Origin: Dasyornis broadbenti
Lineage: Eukaryota > Chordata > Aves > Passeriformes > Dasyornithidae
Direction of reading: 5' to 3'
Assembly: GCA_013397935.1 (NCBI GenBank)
Contig: VZRN01005166.1
Coordinates: forward strand, 467,054-531,053
DNA length: 64,000 nucleotides
The notes under the pieces are model-generated. The model ran no database searches, was not told the DNA's origin, and worked only from the letters and a program-made list of their open reading frames with translations. Shown here one piece after another: positions 23,156 to 36,727 of the stretch. A program made the position numbers and the translations under genes. Every line of letters starts with the position of its first letter. Position 1 is the stretch's first letter.

Positions 23156-26100
23156 AAAAAAAAATATTTCCAAGGCTTGAAAATGATGTTAGTCTTTAAA
23201 ACTCTGAGCTGTGTGTTCTCCTAACAGAAACTGCTGCCACAGGAACTGTTCTTTTAACAGGAATTAAAGCTTAATCTCTTTAGCACTGTAAATCACAAAG
23301 TAAAAAGGCCAGTGACCAATGTAAATACTTCAGTAAGATTATTCTAATCAAGAAATACTTATTGCTGTTTTATTACAAGCTACATTTAAAAATCCATATT
23401 AATAATAGCAACTCTAGGACATGTTTCAAAACCTTGATTTATTCAACTCCATCAAAGTAAAATAAATAATATTTTTGGCTTTAAATTTCTATTATTTGGC
23501 GCATAATAATGGATGGATGCATGAGATACTAACAGCCAATTAAAGAAATCAAGGAATAAAATATTCAGAATAAATTATTCTGCTGCAGCTTGCTATTTTT
23601 CTCTTTCTAGACCAATCCAGTTTATTCTTGTAGCTGTGCAGAAAGCAACTTTGGAAATAAAAGCCACCAGCTCAACCAGAAGTTTCTGCACACACAGGTC
23701 ATGTTTAGCTGCAGTGTAACCTATGCTTTCATGCTGCTGCTATCTTGATCACTTATGTTGTTTTCAAAGGACACATCTGTTTCCACTAGCCAAATAAAGT
23801 AAGCATTTAAGACATTATAAGATTATTTTTAAAAGGAAGAAAGAAAAAGTAATGCTCCTATTTTTTGACTTCTAGTTGTGCTCTTGGCACTTATCTGGTC
23901 ATGTCTTTGGCACTCTGTTCTCTTCAGCCCCTCTGTTCTGCCTATGCAGACAGGAATCTGTGTAGGATGCAGGAAAAACCAATTGAATTATTTTATTCCT
24001 AGTGAGAACACTACTATACATCTGATGAGCATATGGACTTCAGTAGTTGGGGGACAGGGGTGGATTTTTGGGTGATACCTTATTTGTTTACTTCAGTTGT
24101 TCTTTCAAGATTCCTTAAAGAGACTTGGTCTTAAAAAAACCAGCTTCCCTTGAGAACAAAGGTTTTTTTCAAACTGGGTATTCATACTAGCAATCACCAA
24201 TTACCTTTCTCAATAAATGCTTGAAGCAAGGACCTAATATAGATTTTTTTTTTATCCCCTCCCCCCAGTTCTCTCTTCATGGCTGTTGGATCACAAAAGC
24301 AGAAATGTCAAAGTGCTGCTTAAAAGACTTCAGGAGTTGTCCTACAGTTTTTGTGTAGAATGTGATACATTTTCTATTCCTTTTAATCAGTTAAAAATCT
24401 GCCCTTTTCCAGGACAGATAAAATCCTGAAAGATACTCTTATGCAAGAAACATGAGCTGCCTAGCTGAACATAATTTTTGCCCTTCACAACTACTTGAAG
24501 TAAAAATCATTGGCCCAGATTGTCTAGCCTAAATCTGCAAATAAAGAACATTTTCAGTGTAAAAACTCCTGAAAGGTGCAATGACAGGGATGGAGACCTG
24601 AAGCTATCTATATTATTTGTTAGTGCAGCATCTTGGATTTCTGCTCACAGGATTGTCAGAAACTTGCAATGGGTGTCCAGAGTTTAATGCAGGGTAAGGA
24701 GGAAAGGCAGAGAAGAATTTAGAGAGAAATGAGTTAGATGTGTTTGAAGGGTAGGAAAGATCATGTCTTCCTTATGTCTCTCCATCATCATGACATATGG
24801 CAGGAGAAAGGTCTTGAATACTAATTTGGTTTCCATTTCTGTAGAATATATTAAAGGTTGCAAAGGAGCTGTATTTACCCCTGCTAAAGCCCTGGGAGAC
24901 TGACCAGTCTGTAATCACACAGGAAGTGTGTGGTAAAACATAATTTGAACTTGTGCCTTCTGGTTTCTAGTTCAACCATTGGCTTTTGCATTTTTTCTCT
25001 TTTATGTGGGGCTCCATGGGGGCAAGACAGAGAGATCAGTTGATGGTATGGACTGTAAATGGACAGAGTCAGTTTGGAGACAAAACAGGCCTGAATCAGC
25101 TTTGCATTTGATAAAGTCTCAGATTTACTGTAACTTCAGAATGCTGGAACAAGCCTTCTCTACAACAGACCAACACTGGAGTTAGCTGATTCACAAAAAA
25201 GATATTCTAAGCGAATATATTTAGAGTGCATTTTGTGAAACTCCCAGTGTTTTGCTCCCTCCAGGACAGGGTATAGTCTTCAGTTGTTTTTGTTTAAGTT
25301 AACAACTGGAAGAAACGCCCTTCCTCTGAGATCATTGATGGCTTACAAACTTTGCCATAATGTTCTAACTTTCTCCTTTAGAGCAGTATTTACTGTGCCA
25401 GTAGTCAAGCTGAGTATGGTAATTTCATTATAACTCTATCAAATGTGAATTGTCACAATCCAAACCTGAAAAAGATCTTATTATACTTTTAAAAAAAATA
25501 CCTGTTCTAAATAATCACAATCAGATTCATTGGGAATATAAAACGTACAAAGAAATCTTTTGGTTTGGTTTTCACACCAGAAAAAGTTCATTTGAAATCT
25601 CAAGCATAAGCAGTCAATAAAGGCCTTGTGCAAAATGTCTTATTTATAGTGCCTAGAAACTTTTTATTGCATCAGTAATGTCATACATCATTGTGACATT
25701 TATCAGTCATTTAATCTAGGTAAACTTATGATGTCTGATGTAATTCCACTGAGATACATCTGTTGTATGCTTTTTGTGCTATTTCTAGAATGGATGGGGT
25801 TTAGAACTATGTTAATTAGCGGTAAGAACACTTTTTTTTTTTACTAATTAGCCTACTATTATTTTGAAACCATGAACTGTATTCTCATTGAACAACTTCC
25901 TGGGGAGGTTCTATTGTTTAGAGGAAAAAGTTATAGAAAACAATTTATGACTCAAATTTCTTGTATTTCAGTGAGACATATGGCACATACTCACATTGCT
26001 TTCTCAATCTCTCAGTTTCAGCAAAAAACATCCAGATTTTTCACTTGTCTGCTACTAAATGTCCCATGAAATTTCAGAATTAAATGGCAAACAGAGTGTA

Positions 26101-26270
26101 CTGAGTTTTCTAAAATAATACAAAGTCATTCATGTCTGATGCAGCAAATATTCCTTCAGGTGAGTTATTATCTGTGAAGTTCACTTTATAAACACAGCGA
26201 TGCCAGACTCGGGAGATGTTACTATTCTTCTCATTTTCCTGATCCTCAGCTCACATTACCAATCTCATCC
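23156..26270. other. Unique AT-rich sequence, no gene recognised
   Basis: No repeat or exon supported. Around 23440-23560 there is another AT-rich, non-repetitive block containing ATTATTTGGCGCATAATAAT, near GCCAATTAAAG, a texture compatible with a conserved noncoding element. Confidence 0.55.
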
Positions 26271-26500
26271 AATCACATAGATTCATGGAATAATTGGAAT
26301 AATTCAGGCCAGAAGAGACCTCTGGAGGTCATCTGGTTTAGCATTCTGCTTAAAACAGGCCCAGCTTTGAAGCTGGGTTCAAATATTTCTCATAGTCATA
26401 TTCAGGCAGTTTGGAATCACTACAGATGGAGAACATAAACCTTGTCCAAGTAACCTGTTCCAGAACTCGATTGTTCTCATGGTGAAAAAAAATTCCCAGG
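26271..26500 (-). mobile_element. Old CR1 LINE fragment
   Basis: AGAAGAGACCTCTGGAGGTC followed by ATCTGGTTTAGCATTCTGCT is a CR1 3' segment in reverse. Downstream, GTAACCTGTTCCAGAACTCG followed by GTTCTCATGGTGAAAAAAAA matches the region of CR1 encoding the end of ORF2. Substitutions and a lost tail show it is older than the copy at 18.6 kb. Confidence 0.8.
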
Positions 26501-28378
26501 AAGGAGTGGTTAAAGATTCAGAACATGAATAAAAACCGTCCAGATACAGTATTAGTTGTTTTGGAGAGGGAAAGAGACTGAGGCAGACTCTGCAAGGGGA
26601 GTTATGGCTCGGGTTTTTTGCTGTTATTCTATTCTGCTGCTGGGTGTAAAAGTAGAAGGTTTAGTTTCCATGAGGTAGCTATTTAAAATATGACCCACAG
26701 TGCATGAAACAACAGCCCAGAACCTCCCACTCCAGCACACACAAAAATCCTAAAACACACATTTTACAAGTGCTTGGAATAAGAAAACTGCTCCACCCTC
26801 TGAAATCAAAGTGTGGAAAGGTGGTCTCTGCTCAGCAAAGCAACTCTAGGTATAGAAGGGCTAATGGCTTGACAGTAGCTGAGACACCCTGAGATTGAGA
26901 GTTGAGGTGAGATCCCTTTATTCCCATATCTGTATATTTTTATTGCTGCTATAGGAACTGAGCTTCTGTTTTATTCAGCTGGGGATGTTCCCTTTCCCAT
27001 ACTTCCTTGTGAGGGCTACAGACATCAAAATAATGCTTCTTTTTGTTTGCTCCTGTGCTATTGCTGACATTCCTATCTCCCTGTTGCCATACAGGAACTG
27101 ATTCCTATACCATGTCCCTGCCCATATGGAGTTAGTCAGCTTTTTCTCGGGGGCACTTTTTCTCTTTTCTCCTTTCCTGTGGAAGACAATATAATCCAGC
27201 AGGATTTTATATACTTTGTGCTGACTAATCATATATAGTGATAAAACACCCATAGCCAATCTGGCTCTTTCTGAGAGACTATTTGCAGAGAGAAAAGAGT
27301 TTCTAGCCTTAAGCATGCAGATCAAATTTGTAGTGACAATTTAAGATTTTTTTTTTCCATCTGTTCTATAAAGTAATGCTTGGTAGTCAGAAGAAAGAGT
27401 AGACACTCAGGTAAGGCATGATTCATCCTTCTCCCATCCCAGCAGAGTTCACCAGGACAGATCCCACAGAATTTCTAGAATTTCCTTGGCATCCATAGCT
27501 GCTTTCTTTGTATCTTGATAGCATTTATTGAGGGTGGATAACAGCCCCAAGATAGCATATACTCATTTTTTATTGTTTTACAGTGTTCCCTAAATCTGTA
27601 GAAATCTGCTCCCTAAATCTTATGCTATAAATTAATGAGTAGAACCCTATTTACCTATCTATGCTAATAATGATGCTTTACATTACAATGGATGTACTAA
27701 TCATTATCTGTATCCACAGCAAAATTACAAAATACAGCATCAGATGATCTTTCAGGATGAAGACCATTTTCTGTCTAAAATGAAAGCAGAAGCTGTAAGC
27801 AAACATAGAAAGGAAAAGAGGCTTCTCTTCTCTTATTTGAGTCAGGAAAGGACAGGGTTAATATTTTGCCTTTCAGGTACTAAATGTGCTCCTTGAGTAC
27901 TTCCTGCAATGACCTAAACATGGCCTACAATAGTCCTCATAGTTTCCTATCTTAAATAACTAGCAGCTTGATTGTGATTTTATCTTCTTTTTACTGAGAC
28001 AGTTATATGAGAGTGCTGACCTTCAGCTAACTGCCTGTTTCCTCTGCACAGGGTACACAGGACGTGAGAACTTGGTTCAATTAGGCACGTTGGGTCTCAT
28101 GTAAGGGAAGGCCTTGATCGCCACAAGTGATAGAATTGTTTTAGTTCACATGTTACGGTAACTTTGTGGTCTGCTTGTTACAACAGGGGAGTCCCTGACT
28201 CATTTCTACCTTGGCAATGTACATACAATGACTGATCAAGTAAAAATATCACCATACTTGCCTGTGTGGCCAGAAACAACCACAATTGTTGTAACAGCTC
28301 TTCAGCATCTCAGGCTGTTTTGCTATTTAGCTATTTAAAACAATTAGTATGCAAATTGAACAGTTAAAAACGCCATGA
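26501..28378. other. Unique sequence, no gene recognised
   Basis: A 116-codon minus-strand frame (26975-27325) is present. It has no recognisable domain, no coding bias I can see, and no splice or polyadenylation context. Nothing else stands out. Confidence 0.55.
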
Positions 28379-29378
28379 CAGTTGACAATGCAGTCAACAT
28401 CTTGATGTCCGAGCAGGGACAAGCAACAAGTGGTATTCCTCAGGGATTGGTGCTGGGAGCAGTGCTGTTTAGCATCTTTTTCAGTGGATTAAGTGCACCC
28501 TCAGCAAGTTTGCTTGCAAGCTGTGTGGTGCACTCAACACGCTGGAGGGAAGGGATGCCATCCAGAGAGACCACGACAGGCTTGAGTGATGAGTCTGTGC
28601 AAACCTCGTTAAGTTCAACAAGGCCAAGTGCCTGGCCCTGTACCTGGGTTGGTGCAATGCCAAGCACAACCACAGGCAGGGCAGAGAATGGATTGAGAGC
28701 AGCCCTGAGGAGAAGCCCTTGGGGGTGTTGGCTGATGAGGAACTGAACACAACCTGATAATGAGTACTTGCAGCACAAAAATCGATTGTATCCTGGGCTG
28801 CATCAAAAGCAGCATGGGCAGGTCAAGTGAGATGATCCTTCCCCTCTGCTCTGCTCTGGTGAGACCCCACCTGGAGCTCTGCATCCTGCTCTGAGGCCCC
28901 AAGATACAGAGGCATGGACCTGTTGAAGAGAGACTAGAGGCAACTATGAAGATTATCAGAGGCCTGGGGCATCTTTGCTATGAAGACAGGCTGAGAGAGT
29001 TGGGGTTCAACCTGGATAAAAAAAGACACTGGGAAGACCTTATAACACTTTCCAGTACCTAAAAGGGCTACAAGAGAACAGGAGAGAGACCCTTTTACAA
29101 GGACATGCAGTGTTAGGACAAGGGACAATAGCTTTAAACTGGAAGACAGTATACTTAGATTCGATATTAAAAAGAGACTTTTTAGTGTGAAGGTGATGAG
29201 GCACTGGAACAGGTTGCCCAGAGAATCTGTGAGTGCCCCATCCCTTGAAGTGTTCAAGGCCAGGTTGGATGGGGCCCTGAGTAATCTGGTCTTGTGGAAG
29301 ATGTCCCAGTCCATAGCAGGGGGATTGGAACTGAATCATCTTTAATGTGTCTGCCAACCCAACCCATTCTATGATTTT
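28379..29378 (+). mobile_element. CR1 LINE, about 1 kb, with decayed reverse transcriptase
   Basis: This is the longest CR1 copy in the window, forward, and it reaches the 3' end (CCAACCCAACCCATTCTATG, then ATTTTA). At its left end the plus-strand frame encodes SGIPQGLVLGAVLFSIF, the conserved reverse-transcriptase PQG.VLG..LF.I motif of LINE ORF2. The catalytic FADD block that should follow is broken: GCACCCTCAGCAAGTTTGCT runs straight on without GATGAC. Later pieces of ORF2 are still readable in shifted frames, for example GAGAGAGTTGGGGTTCAACC, then GGCACTGGAACAGGTTGCCC and GATGGGGCCCTGAG. The copy is 5'-truncated and carries many frameshifts, so it cannot make an active protein. Frames at 28375-29357 on both strands belong to it. 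Confidence 0.93.
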
Positions 29379-32300
29379 ACTATTTCCTTTGGGAGAAAGA
29401 AGGCTTAAAACCTACAAAGGGCCACTGCTCTCCCGATGAGGGTTGACCAGGAGTATCTGTGCATGATGAAATGAGCAGGGATTTTTTAAGTCCTGGTATA
29501 CACATAACTGAGCCAGCATATGGCAAGTCATGTTGTAGACAAGAGTTTGGATGAACTGTGCATCCTAGACTTAACTTCATCAAGCAGTCAACTAGACTTA
29601 GAGGTTTGCAAGCACAGCAGGTCTTTAGGATTTGATGGCTTGCATTTTTGAAAATCTAATTTCACTCAAAGACTGTGCAGGAGCACAGGTCCCTAAACCA
29701 GAATAACAGATGCCACCAGACAGATACCTAAAAGTTGGCTAATACAGTGCTGAAATTTCAGTGCTTATTTTACTTGTATATCTGATCTGCAAGACCCACT
29801 ATGCCTGTCAGGCTGGAAGGGCAGTGACTAAATGAGTTAATTCCTGCACTGTAGACTGTAAGGTGGTCTCTGCTTTTGGAGAGAGTCCTTGGTACATTTA
29901 CTAGGTAGGGAAGCAGAGACCCTTAATTCTACTTCATTGATTTCTTAAGGTTGTTTTCCAAATGTTTTAGCTTGCTGACACAATGTTTGATAGTAGGTCT
30001 ATGGGGAATGAGGCAAGACAACAAAAACTATATAAGCAGCAATTCATTAATTCTGTCATTATGGTATATATCAGTCTGTCAGAGTGAGGGGGAATAGTCA
30101 TTCCTTCCTGAATGACACATTTGTCTTTCATTGGTTCCACAATAATTTTTAATTAAGAACCGTCCTCAAAGGTTTTTTAAAAAGTTTTAAACATGGTATT
30201 ACATAGCTTTTTAGTGTCTCTTAAAACGAGGCTTGACACATTTTGTGGATTGTGTGCTGTGGCAATTCAGGTATGGGATTAATTTTATCTAATCATATTG
30301 CCCCATTTTACAGCAATGCAGACAGACAGATACTGTAGTAAGTCCAGCCACCCCTGTCCACTCTGTCTTATGGGACTTAATAGATAAGATTAAGATATTA
30401 TCTTAAGATTAATAGATAAATATGAAAAAGGAAACTCATACATGCTCTGAAGAAGAAACATTAAATGGATGGAAAAGGACAAGAATTATGGAAGTCACTG
30501 TATACATCTCCTCACAAGCTTTAGTATAGGTTTTAATAGTAAAAACTGTTTAATTTATAGCGATTAGCTGAAAAATTAGCTGACATCTCTACTCTGAACT
30601 TCTTGAAAACAGAATGTGCCAGGGCCACCATGTATTAATAGTATTTAGTTGCTGGGAAAAGCAATCACAGTGTTTCATTGTTATCTTGCTCCTTGTCTCA
30701 TTATATTCCTAATTTCTCAGACTAATAGCATTCCTCAATAGTAGGAGATATTAATGTCTTTCAACATCAGATACTAGCAATAAAATGATTTCACCTAGAG
30801 TGTTTTCCCCAGACAGGGTTTTCCATTTACTACCTCTTCAGTAACACAGGAGAAGCTGATGAGCCTTAACTTACAGAGTTCACAACTTGAATCATGTTGC
30901 TTAATTTTAATTTGTCTATTCAGTCTCATAAACAATGAAGAGGAAGTGAGCAGAAAACTCTGCTGCCAGAGAGCAATGATCCCATTTGAAGTCTGAAGCA
31001 GGGTCTGGAAACGACCATCTCTTCTGACACTGCAGAAATGTGGAGTGATTAGGTCTCTATGTTACTAACTAGAATGGTTGTACTGGGAAGCAATGAATAC
31101 ATGAAGCCTTTTCAATAAGTGCTGAAAAGTGCTCGATAAAGGAGATTATTTGGAAGGTCTTAAAAGAAGTAGCAGTAAAACAAAAATGTGAATGTTCAAA
31201 AGCATTTCTATGTTCTATTCATAATCATTGATCATATGGTATCAGCCCATTGCGGGAAGCTCTTTTTTCGCATTATCTCACTGATAATTTTGTTTCTGTG
31301 CTGTCAGATCTGTAAATGCCTAATACATATTCCTGTTTCTCTCAGTCATGTCCCCGACTTTTGTTGTGCATTATATGGATGCTGTTGCTCTGAGAGTTGG
31401 GATATACTCATAACTTCACCAGCTAATGCCAAATGTTTCAGTGAATACTGATGGAAAAACCTGTATTATGTAGTACAAAAGAACTAGTTGACAGTAAAAA
31501 GTCTATTTTAGCCTCTTTCTGGACAACATGAGATCAACTGTAGCTAAACTGTGCCTTTAAGGTTTCCTTAACTGCAATGTTTCATCTTAATTACAGTACA
31601 GTGTGTATCACACACTTTTGCAATAGCATTTTGCCTTATACTTCCTTACAGTGGTAAAAAGCGGCAATATAATAGATCATAATGTGTTAACAGGAAATTG
31701 GAGGATTCAAGCAGCATTTTCTTATCTTTCTAGGACTGATGTATCATTATCTAACTAGTTCATTTTTCATTTGTGAAAAGTGTGGTTGAAATATTTCATC
31801 ATATAATTTTTCCCACATTGCACATGTTGTGGTTTCCTTTTAACTCCACTTTATTCAAAAGAAAGTATGAAAGGAAGACAATAACTTAATAGGGGAAAGA
31901 AGGAGTAAATATGAGAGACCAAAACCAAGAGACTGATCTGATGAATTCAACTTATTTGAGTATATTTGTAAACAAACGCTGTTTCCTCAACCCCAGATAG
32001 TATACTGGTAATCTTGCCATAATATAGGCAGGGCTGCATGTCACTAGCATGGACTCAAAATGACCACTATATTCTGTTTATGCCTTTCATTTCTATATGC
32101 TAGAGATTATATCCATTTATTAGTTCAAACTCCTGGGAAGGTGGCAGGACATTTCATACCACTAGTAAAATGTGTGTGTAAGATGTCTCCTGCAGAGTAA
32201 ACTGGATTGGTGTTAGAGCAGCTGGCAGCCAGTGAAAAGTCAGCTCTGAATATCCACTGAGACAAATTTCAGTGTGGTGAAATCCTGTCAAGGATTTGAG

Positions 32301-33714
32301 GTGTGGATTGTTTTTTTGTTTGGCGGTGGGACTTGGGGTATGGGGGTCATCTTGTCTCTAGGACTACCCTTTGCTTTAAATTCAGTTTGGCGTCTTGTCT
32401 CATCACAAGTTTCCCAGAAATTCATTTTAACACTGGAGAATGTATTATCACATACCTAATGTGATTAATGTGTATATGAAAATAAGCTTTCCCATAAGTG
32501 AAGAAATATAAAACTAAGATTCTCATGACCATTTGTGATTACAGAGACTACATCCATCTTATTCTGGAAATCAATGTAATTTCACATTAAAGTCAAGTAA
32601 AAGTTGGTGTGTGCGTGCATCACATTTAACAAAGGTAATATAAAAATCACTTTGTCATATCTACAACGAACCAGTGTTACTATATATTATGATTGTAAAA
32701 ATCAATATGCATGCTAAATATTGCAATACAGCTTTAAGTACCCACATTTTTCATATTCCATTGAAGAAACCATATTTTCAAAATGCATTTGCCTGTCATT
32801 AGAAATATATATATATATGTATATAAGTTATTGGATTGTTTCCATCTAAGACTATTGCCTTACTGTGTTAGGTGCTGCACACATTTAGGAAGTGAAATGG
32901 AACAGTTGCTATGAAGTACCAGTAGAATAGAGACAAAATAAATATGTTCTTCCTTTGATCTTTCTGTTAAATAGTTTTATCAATATATTTGGATGGTAAT
33001 TAGAGATCGTGGGCTAGATCCTTACAGCTGCAGAGTTCACTCTAACTTCTAACTTCAGGATTGCTTTCAACCACTGAAGTCTAACCCAAAACACCCTCCT
33101 CAAAAGTAGGCTAAGCTAGCCAAACAAACAGGCTAGCCAATACGGGCCAAATAAAGTAGAATCCTTCTGCTCAGTGTTATGAATGAATTATGAACACCTT
33201 CTTATACTGGACATCTAAACTTCATTGCTGAAAGAGGAGGACAGACTGATCCCATGATACTCAGGGTCTAGATCCTGGCCTACAGGATGCAGAAAATCAG
33301 GATTATAGCCTAGATCAGATTAGGGGCCCACACTCACATCTTACCAGTGTGTTGGAAGCAGCTTCTGGGATGCAGTTACAGACAATTCTTCTCACTCCTC
33401 TGGGGAGTCACTAGTTCCTCTGGCAGGTGACTCCTGGGCTGTCCTCACTCCTTACAGTGTGAGATTGCTAGGATGAATCTGTCTAACCTCAATTTCCAGC
33501 TCTAAAGTTCCTATTAATAATTTCTCTGCAGAATAGTCCCTTTCTTTTGGATAACTGCCACATCTGAGTACCCTGTATTAATATAATCAAGCTTTCCCTT
33601 CTCTCAGCCTGAGAAGACTCAGCTCCTTCTCTGGGGGAAAAAAAAAAAATAAAAATTGTGACTTTCTTTGAAAACTTCTTGAAGATTCTATGATTACCAG
33701 ACTTTTTCACACTA
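29379..33714. other. Unique AT-rich sequence, no gene recognised
   Basis: Includes a local duplication near 30378-30420 (ATTAATAGATAA twice around the odd palindrome TTAAGATATTATCTTAA), an (AT)n run at about 32806-32822, a GCTAGCCA direct repeat near 33112-33140, and an A12 run at about 33637. No exon could be supported. Confidence 0.55.
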
Positions 33715-33850
33715 GTAATGGATACAATATTCTGGTAAAAATCTTACCAGCTCTGTGTGCAGAGGAAAGGTCATTTCCTAATTTCTAGATATCACCATTT
33801 ATGCATCTGAAAATTGCATTAGGCTTTTAGCTTCCACAAAGTAGCTGAGA
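33715..33850 (-). mobile_element. Possible ancient CR1 fragment
   Basis: The sequence TATTCTGGTAAAAATCTTAC followed by CAGCTCTGTGTGCAGAGG, and later TGCATCTGAAAATTGCATTA followed by GGCTTTTAGCTTCCAC, loosely follows an old CR1 consensus segment (TATTCCAGGTGAGGTCTCACCAGC... GCACCCAAGGATTGCATTAGCCTTTTTAGC) in reverse. Divergence is high and the call rests on these two blocks in the right order. Confidence 0.4.
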
Positions 33851-35746
33851 GCACACGCAGAGATGATTATCTGTGATGATGGTCTCTGCTTTTGTTGGGG
33901 ATCTTTCTGTGATATGTTGCACTAGTGAGTTTTCCTACCATTATTTCTGTTTGTTCCTTGTTTTTAAAAAACATTGTGCCTACATTGGGTTTGTCTCTAT
34001 TCCTTATAACTTCTGAATCCCGAAACAAAAGAAGCAAATATGTCACACAGGTTTTATTATTTTGTATTATCTTAAATACACGATGCAGCATTTCTGGTGC
34101 AAGCTTGTTCTACAAGAATTTCTTCAGATTTTTCTTTCAGAATGTTAGTGGGATCAGTATGTTCAAAGACATGATTTTAAGTTGCTTATGCACAAATGTA
34201 TGAATCAAGACAAATCAGATCTATTTCAAACCACCCCCACTAACTTAGAGGGGCTTTAGATATAAGATCAAATAAACAGATTTTCCAGAACTCCAAGCAA
34301 AAAAACCACATCTGCAACAGCATGTGGGATGAAAATAGTGTACTACCTTCTGAAATATCTCAGTTCACTTGGCAGACTTCACCCAAAGTTCTGCACAGTA
34401 TGGTTGGTTATTACTATTCTCTAATGAAAGAGGTAATTTTATTAGTACGAATTTTTTCTGTAAGGCTTACTCAGGTTACTGGGACCTGATTTTCAAATGC
34501 AGGAGAAAGTAGCTTTGTACAGATTTAAAGCTATTCATCTTTGGTAGATTCACCAAGGACATGATCTCTCCTTCAGTTTATTAAGTCCTTAAAAGCAAAT
34601 AATTGTGAAAGTTAAATCTTGTGTGCTCTCCTTCTTTCTTATCCCTATTTAGAAGAGAGGTGCAGAATACATCTAGCACATTGTGGTATGGGAAGTTACC
34701 TTATTTAAGGTTACACACATTAGAAACACCACCAGCTACTGTTGTTTAAGATGAACATAAAATTGGTCTAATCCTCTACACAGAGAAACGGTTTCATTCT
34801 AGGCTTGAGGTGAGTAGTAAAGATGTTTTTTAAAAATTTCTTCATTCTTTATACTGTCCTTTTGCAAAGCTCTATGTGGCAGCCTTGCATCTCCTACATA
34901 CAGAAGTGTGTTTAGGTTAGTGGATGTGTTTTGAGGTTATTCAAGGGCACAAGGGGTTTTGTGTGCAAGTATGGCAAATAATTGAATTAGTTCAATCTAA
35001 TAAGAATTAGCTAATTACAGTAACAACTGGTGCAAATTCTATACACCCTATCAGAGACAGAATAATTACATTCTATACACAGATCTTAATAATTTAGAAC
35101 TAGTTTAAAATGAGAAGTTGAATCATTTGCAGCTGAACAAGGCGCTGAATTTTTTTTATTTTTCAGCTTTGTATGTCAAGACAAGATTTGGAACTTAACA
35201 AGTAATCCAGCCATTTTGGATCAGATCCAAAATGTTTTACATATTCAGAAAATCCTATGGATAAAAGAGTAGTTCAAACACATAATGTGATACCAGTAAT
35301 AAAGAGCTGTGTTAAGAAAGAGTAGGCAATTTTAAATAGACAATCTAATCTAAAGGGTAATTGTTGACTCCTATTAAATTTCAGAAACCAACACACGGAA
35401 CCCTGTTTTGGAAAGAGTTGGCCAACTTAAGTTGAATGAGTTTCAGTTCTTAATAGTATAATGTTAACAGACTAAATCCTTGGCAAGTTTGGACTTGCTT
35501 TGGCAGAAAAAAATAGCATCATTCTAAATGTACAGACTTGACTGACAGTGCTGAGTCCCAGCTCTCAGCCTTTGACACAACAGCAAATTCTTTACCAGAA
35601 TTGATACTGTTAAGTGACATGGTGCTGACTGATTAATGCTCTGGCACTGTCTCCAATTGCACCACAGAGGTGATATTTTCTGAGGAGGTGCACATCAATA
35701 CTCAAGACAATACAGTTATGTAAAGTTGTGTTATAGAAATTGCATT
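33851..35746. other. Unique AT-rich sequence, no gene recognised
   Basis: No repeat, exon or RNA gene identified. Confidence 0.55.
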
Positions 35747-35876
35747 CATAAAATCACAGAACAGTTTGGGTTGGAAGGAACCTTTTAAAAGTCATCCAGC
35801 CCAAATCCCCGTCATATCTTCAAATAAATCAGGTTACTCAGAGCCCCATCCAACGCGACCTTGAATGTGTTTACAC
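35747..35876 (-). mobile_element. CR1 LINE, 3' fragment
   Basis: TCATAAAATCACAGAACAGT, then TTGGGTTGGAAGGAACCTTT and AAAGTCATCCAGCCCAAATC, is a reverse CR1 3' end. CCCATCCAACGCGACCTTGA also follows the CR1 pattern. The copy is cut off after about 130 bases. Confidence 0.9.
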
Positions 35877-36727
35877 TAGAGTGCTCAGTTGGTTTGGTGT
35901 GCCTTAGTCTTTTAAGTGTCAAAACCAATAGAAGGCTCATTTGGCATATATAGCCTTTAAAAATTTATAATATATGTTAAAAAGTGTTCCATTTTGATAC
36001 ATAGGCACACTGTGGGACTGAGCTTGGCAACAGGTTGCAGATGTTGAAACAGAGACTGGACCCCAAGTTGCCTGCCATAACCTGTTCTCCAGCCACTCTG
36101 CCGTGAAAACTTTATTTCTGATTCCCAGAAGGGGAACTGAATTTCATGTTCCTATTTTAATTGTATCAGTAGTCTAGGAGCCAGATTTTTTTTTCATTTT
36201 CATATTTCTAAAATTTTAAATGCTAGCAAGTTGTCTTTCATTCTATTTTTACAGCACTATCACTGTTATATGCTGCCTGGTTATACTAAGGCTTAGTCTC
36301 CTGTACAAATTTCTCTTCCTCATTTCCAGTGTCACATGAGCTATACTCATCCTAATGTTCCCTACTGGAAGTATTTATTTCCCGACTTTTAATCATTAGA
36401 AGCAATTTTAGAGGTTGTCTGCCTTTTCTTTGTCTGTATTTGTTTTCCTATCTCCACACAAATCTAATTTAGCTTGTAAATCCTTCAGGACTCCATGTTT
36501 CTTTTAACCTTATTTATATTTAATAATAAGAATGGACGGATACCAGAAATAGCAGATCCAGACACACTGGCACTGGAAGAATCCCTCCTTTCATTTTTGT
36601 TTACACTATGTTTTACTTTGTTAAAAAAGTAGATTTCTATTTTTGTGATTCTAGTATGCAAAGGTTTTGGAGCTTTTGAAATCTTCCTTCAAACATAAAA
36701 GGCAAGTCCCCCAGCAACAGGACAGGC
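35877..36727. other. Unique AT-rich sequence, no gene recognised
   Basis: No repeat, exon or RNA gene identified between the CR1 fragment and the candidate LTR. Confidence 0.55.

Noticed and set aside
28375..29357. ORFs of 89-126 codons on both strands
   Set aside because: All fall within the forward CR1; only the PQG motif frame is meaningful and it is broken.
34488..34510. GGACCTGATTTTCAAATGCAG as the end of an old palindromic sauropsid repeat
   Set aside because: About 20 bases of resemblance, with no matching second arm, is too little to annotate.
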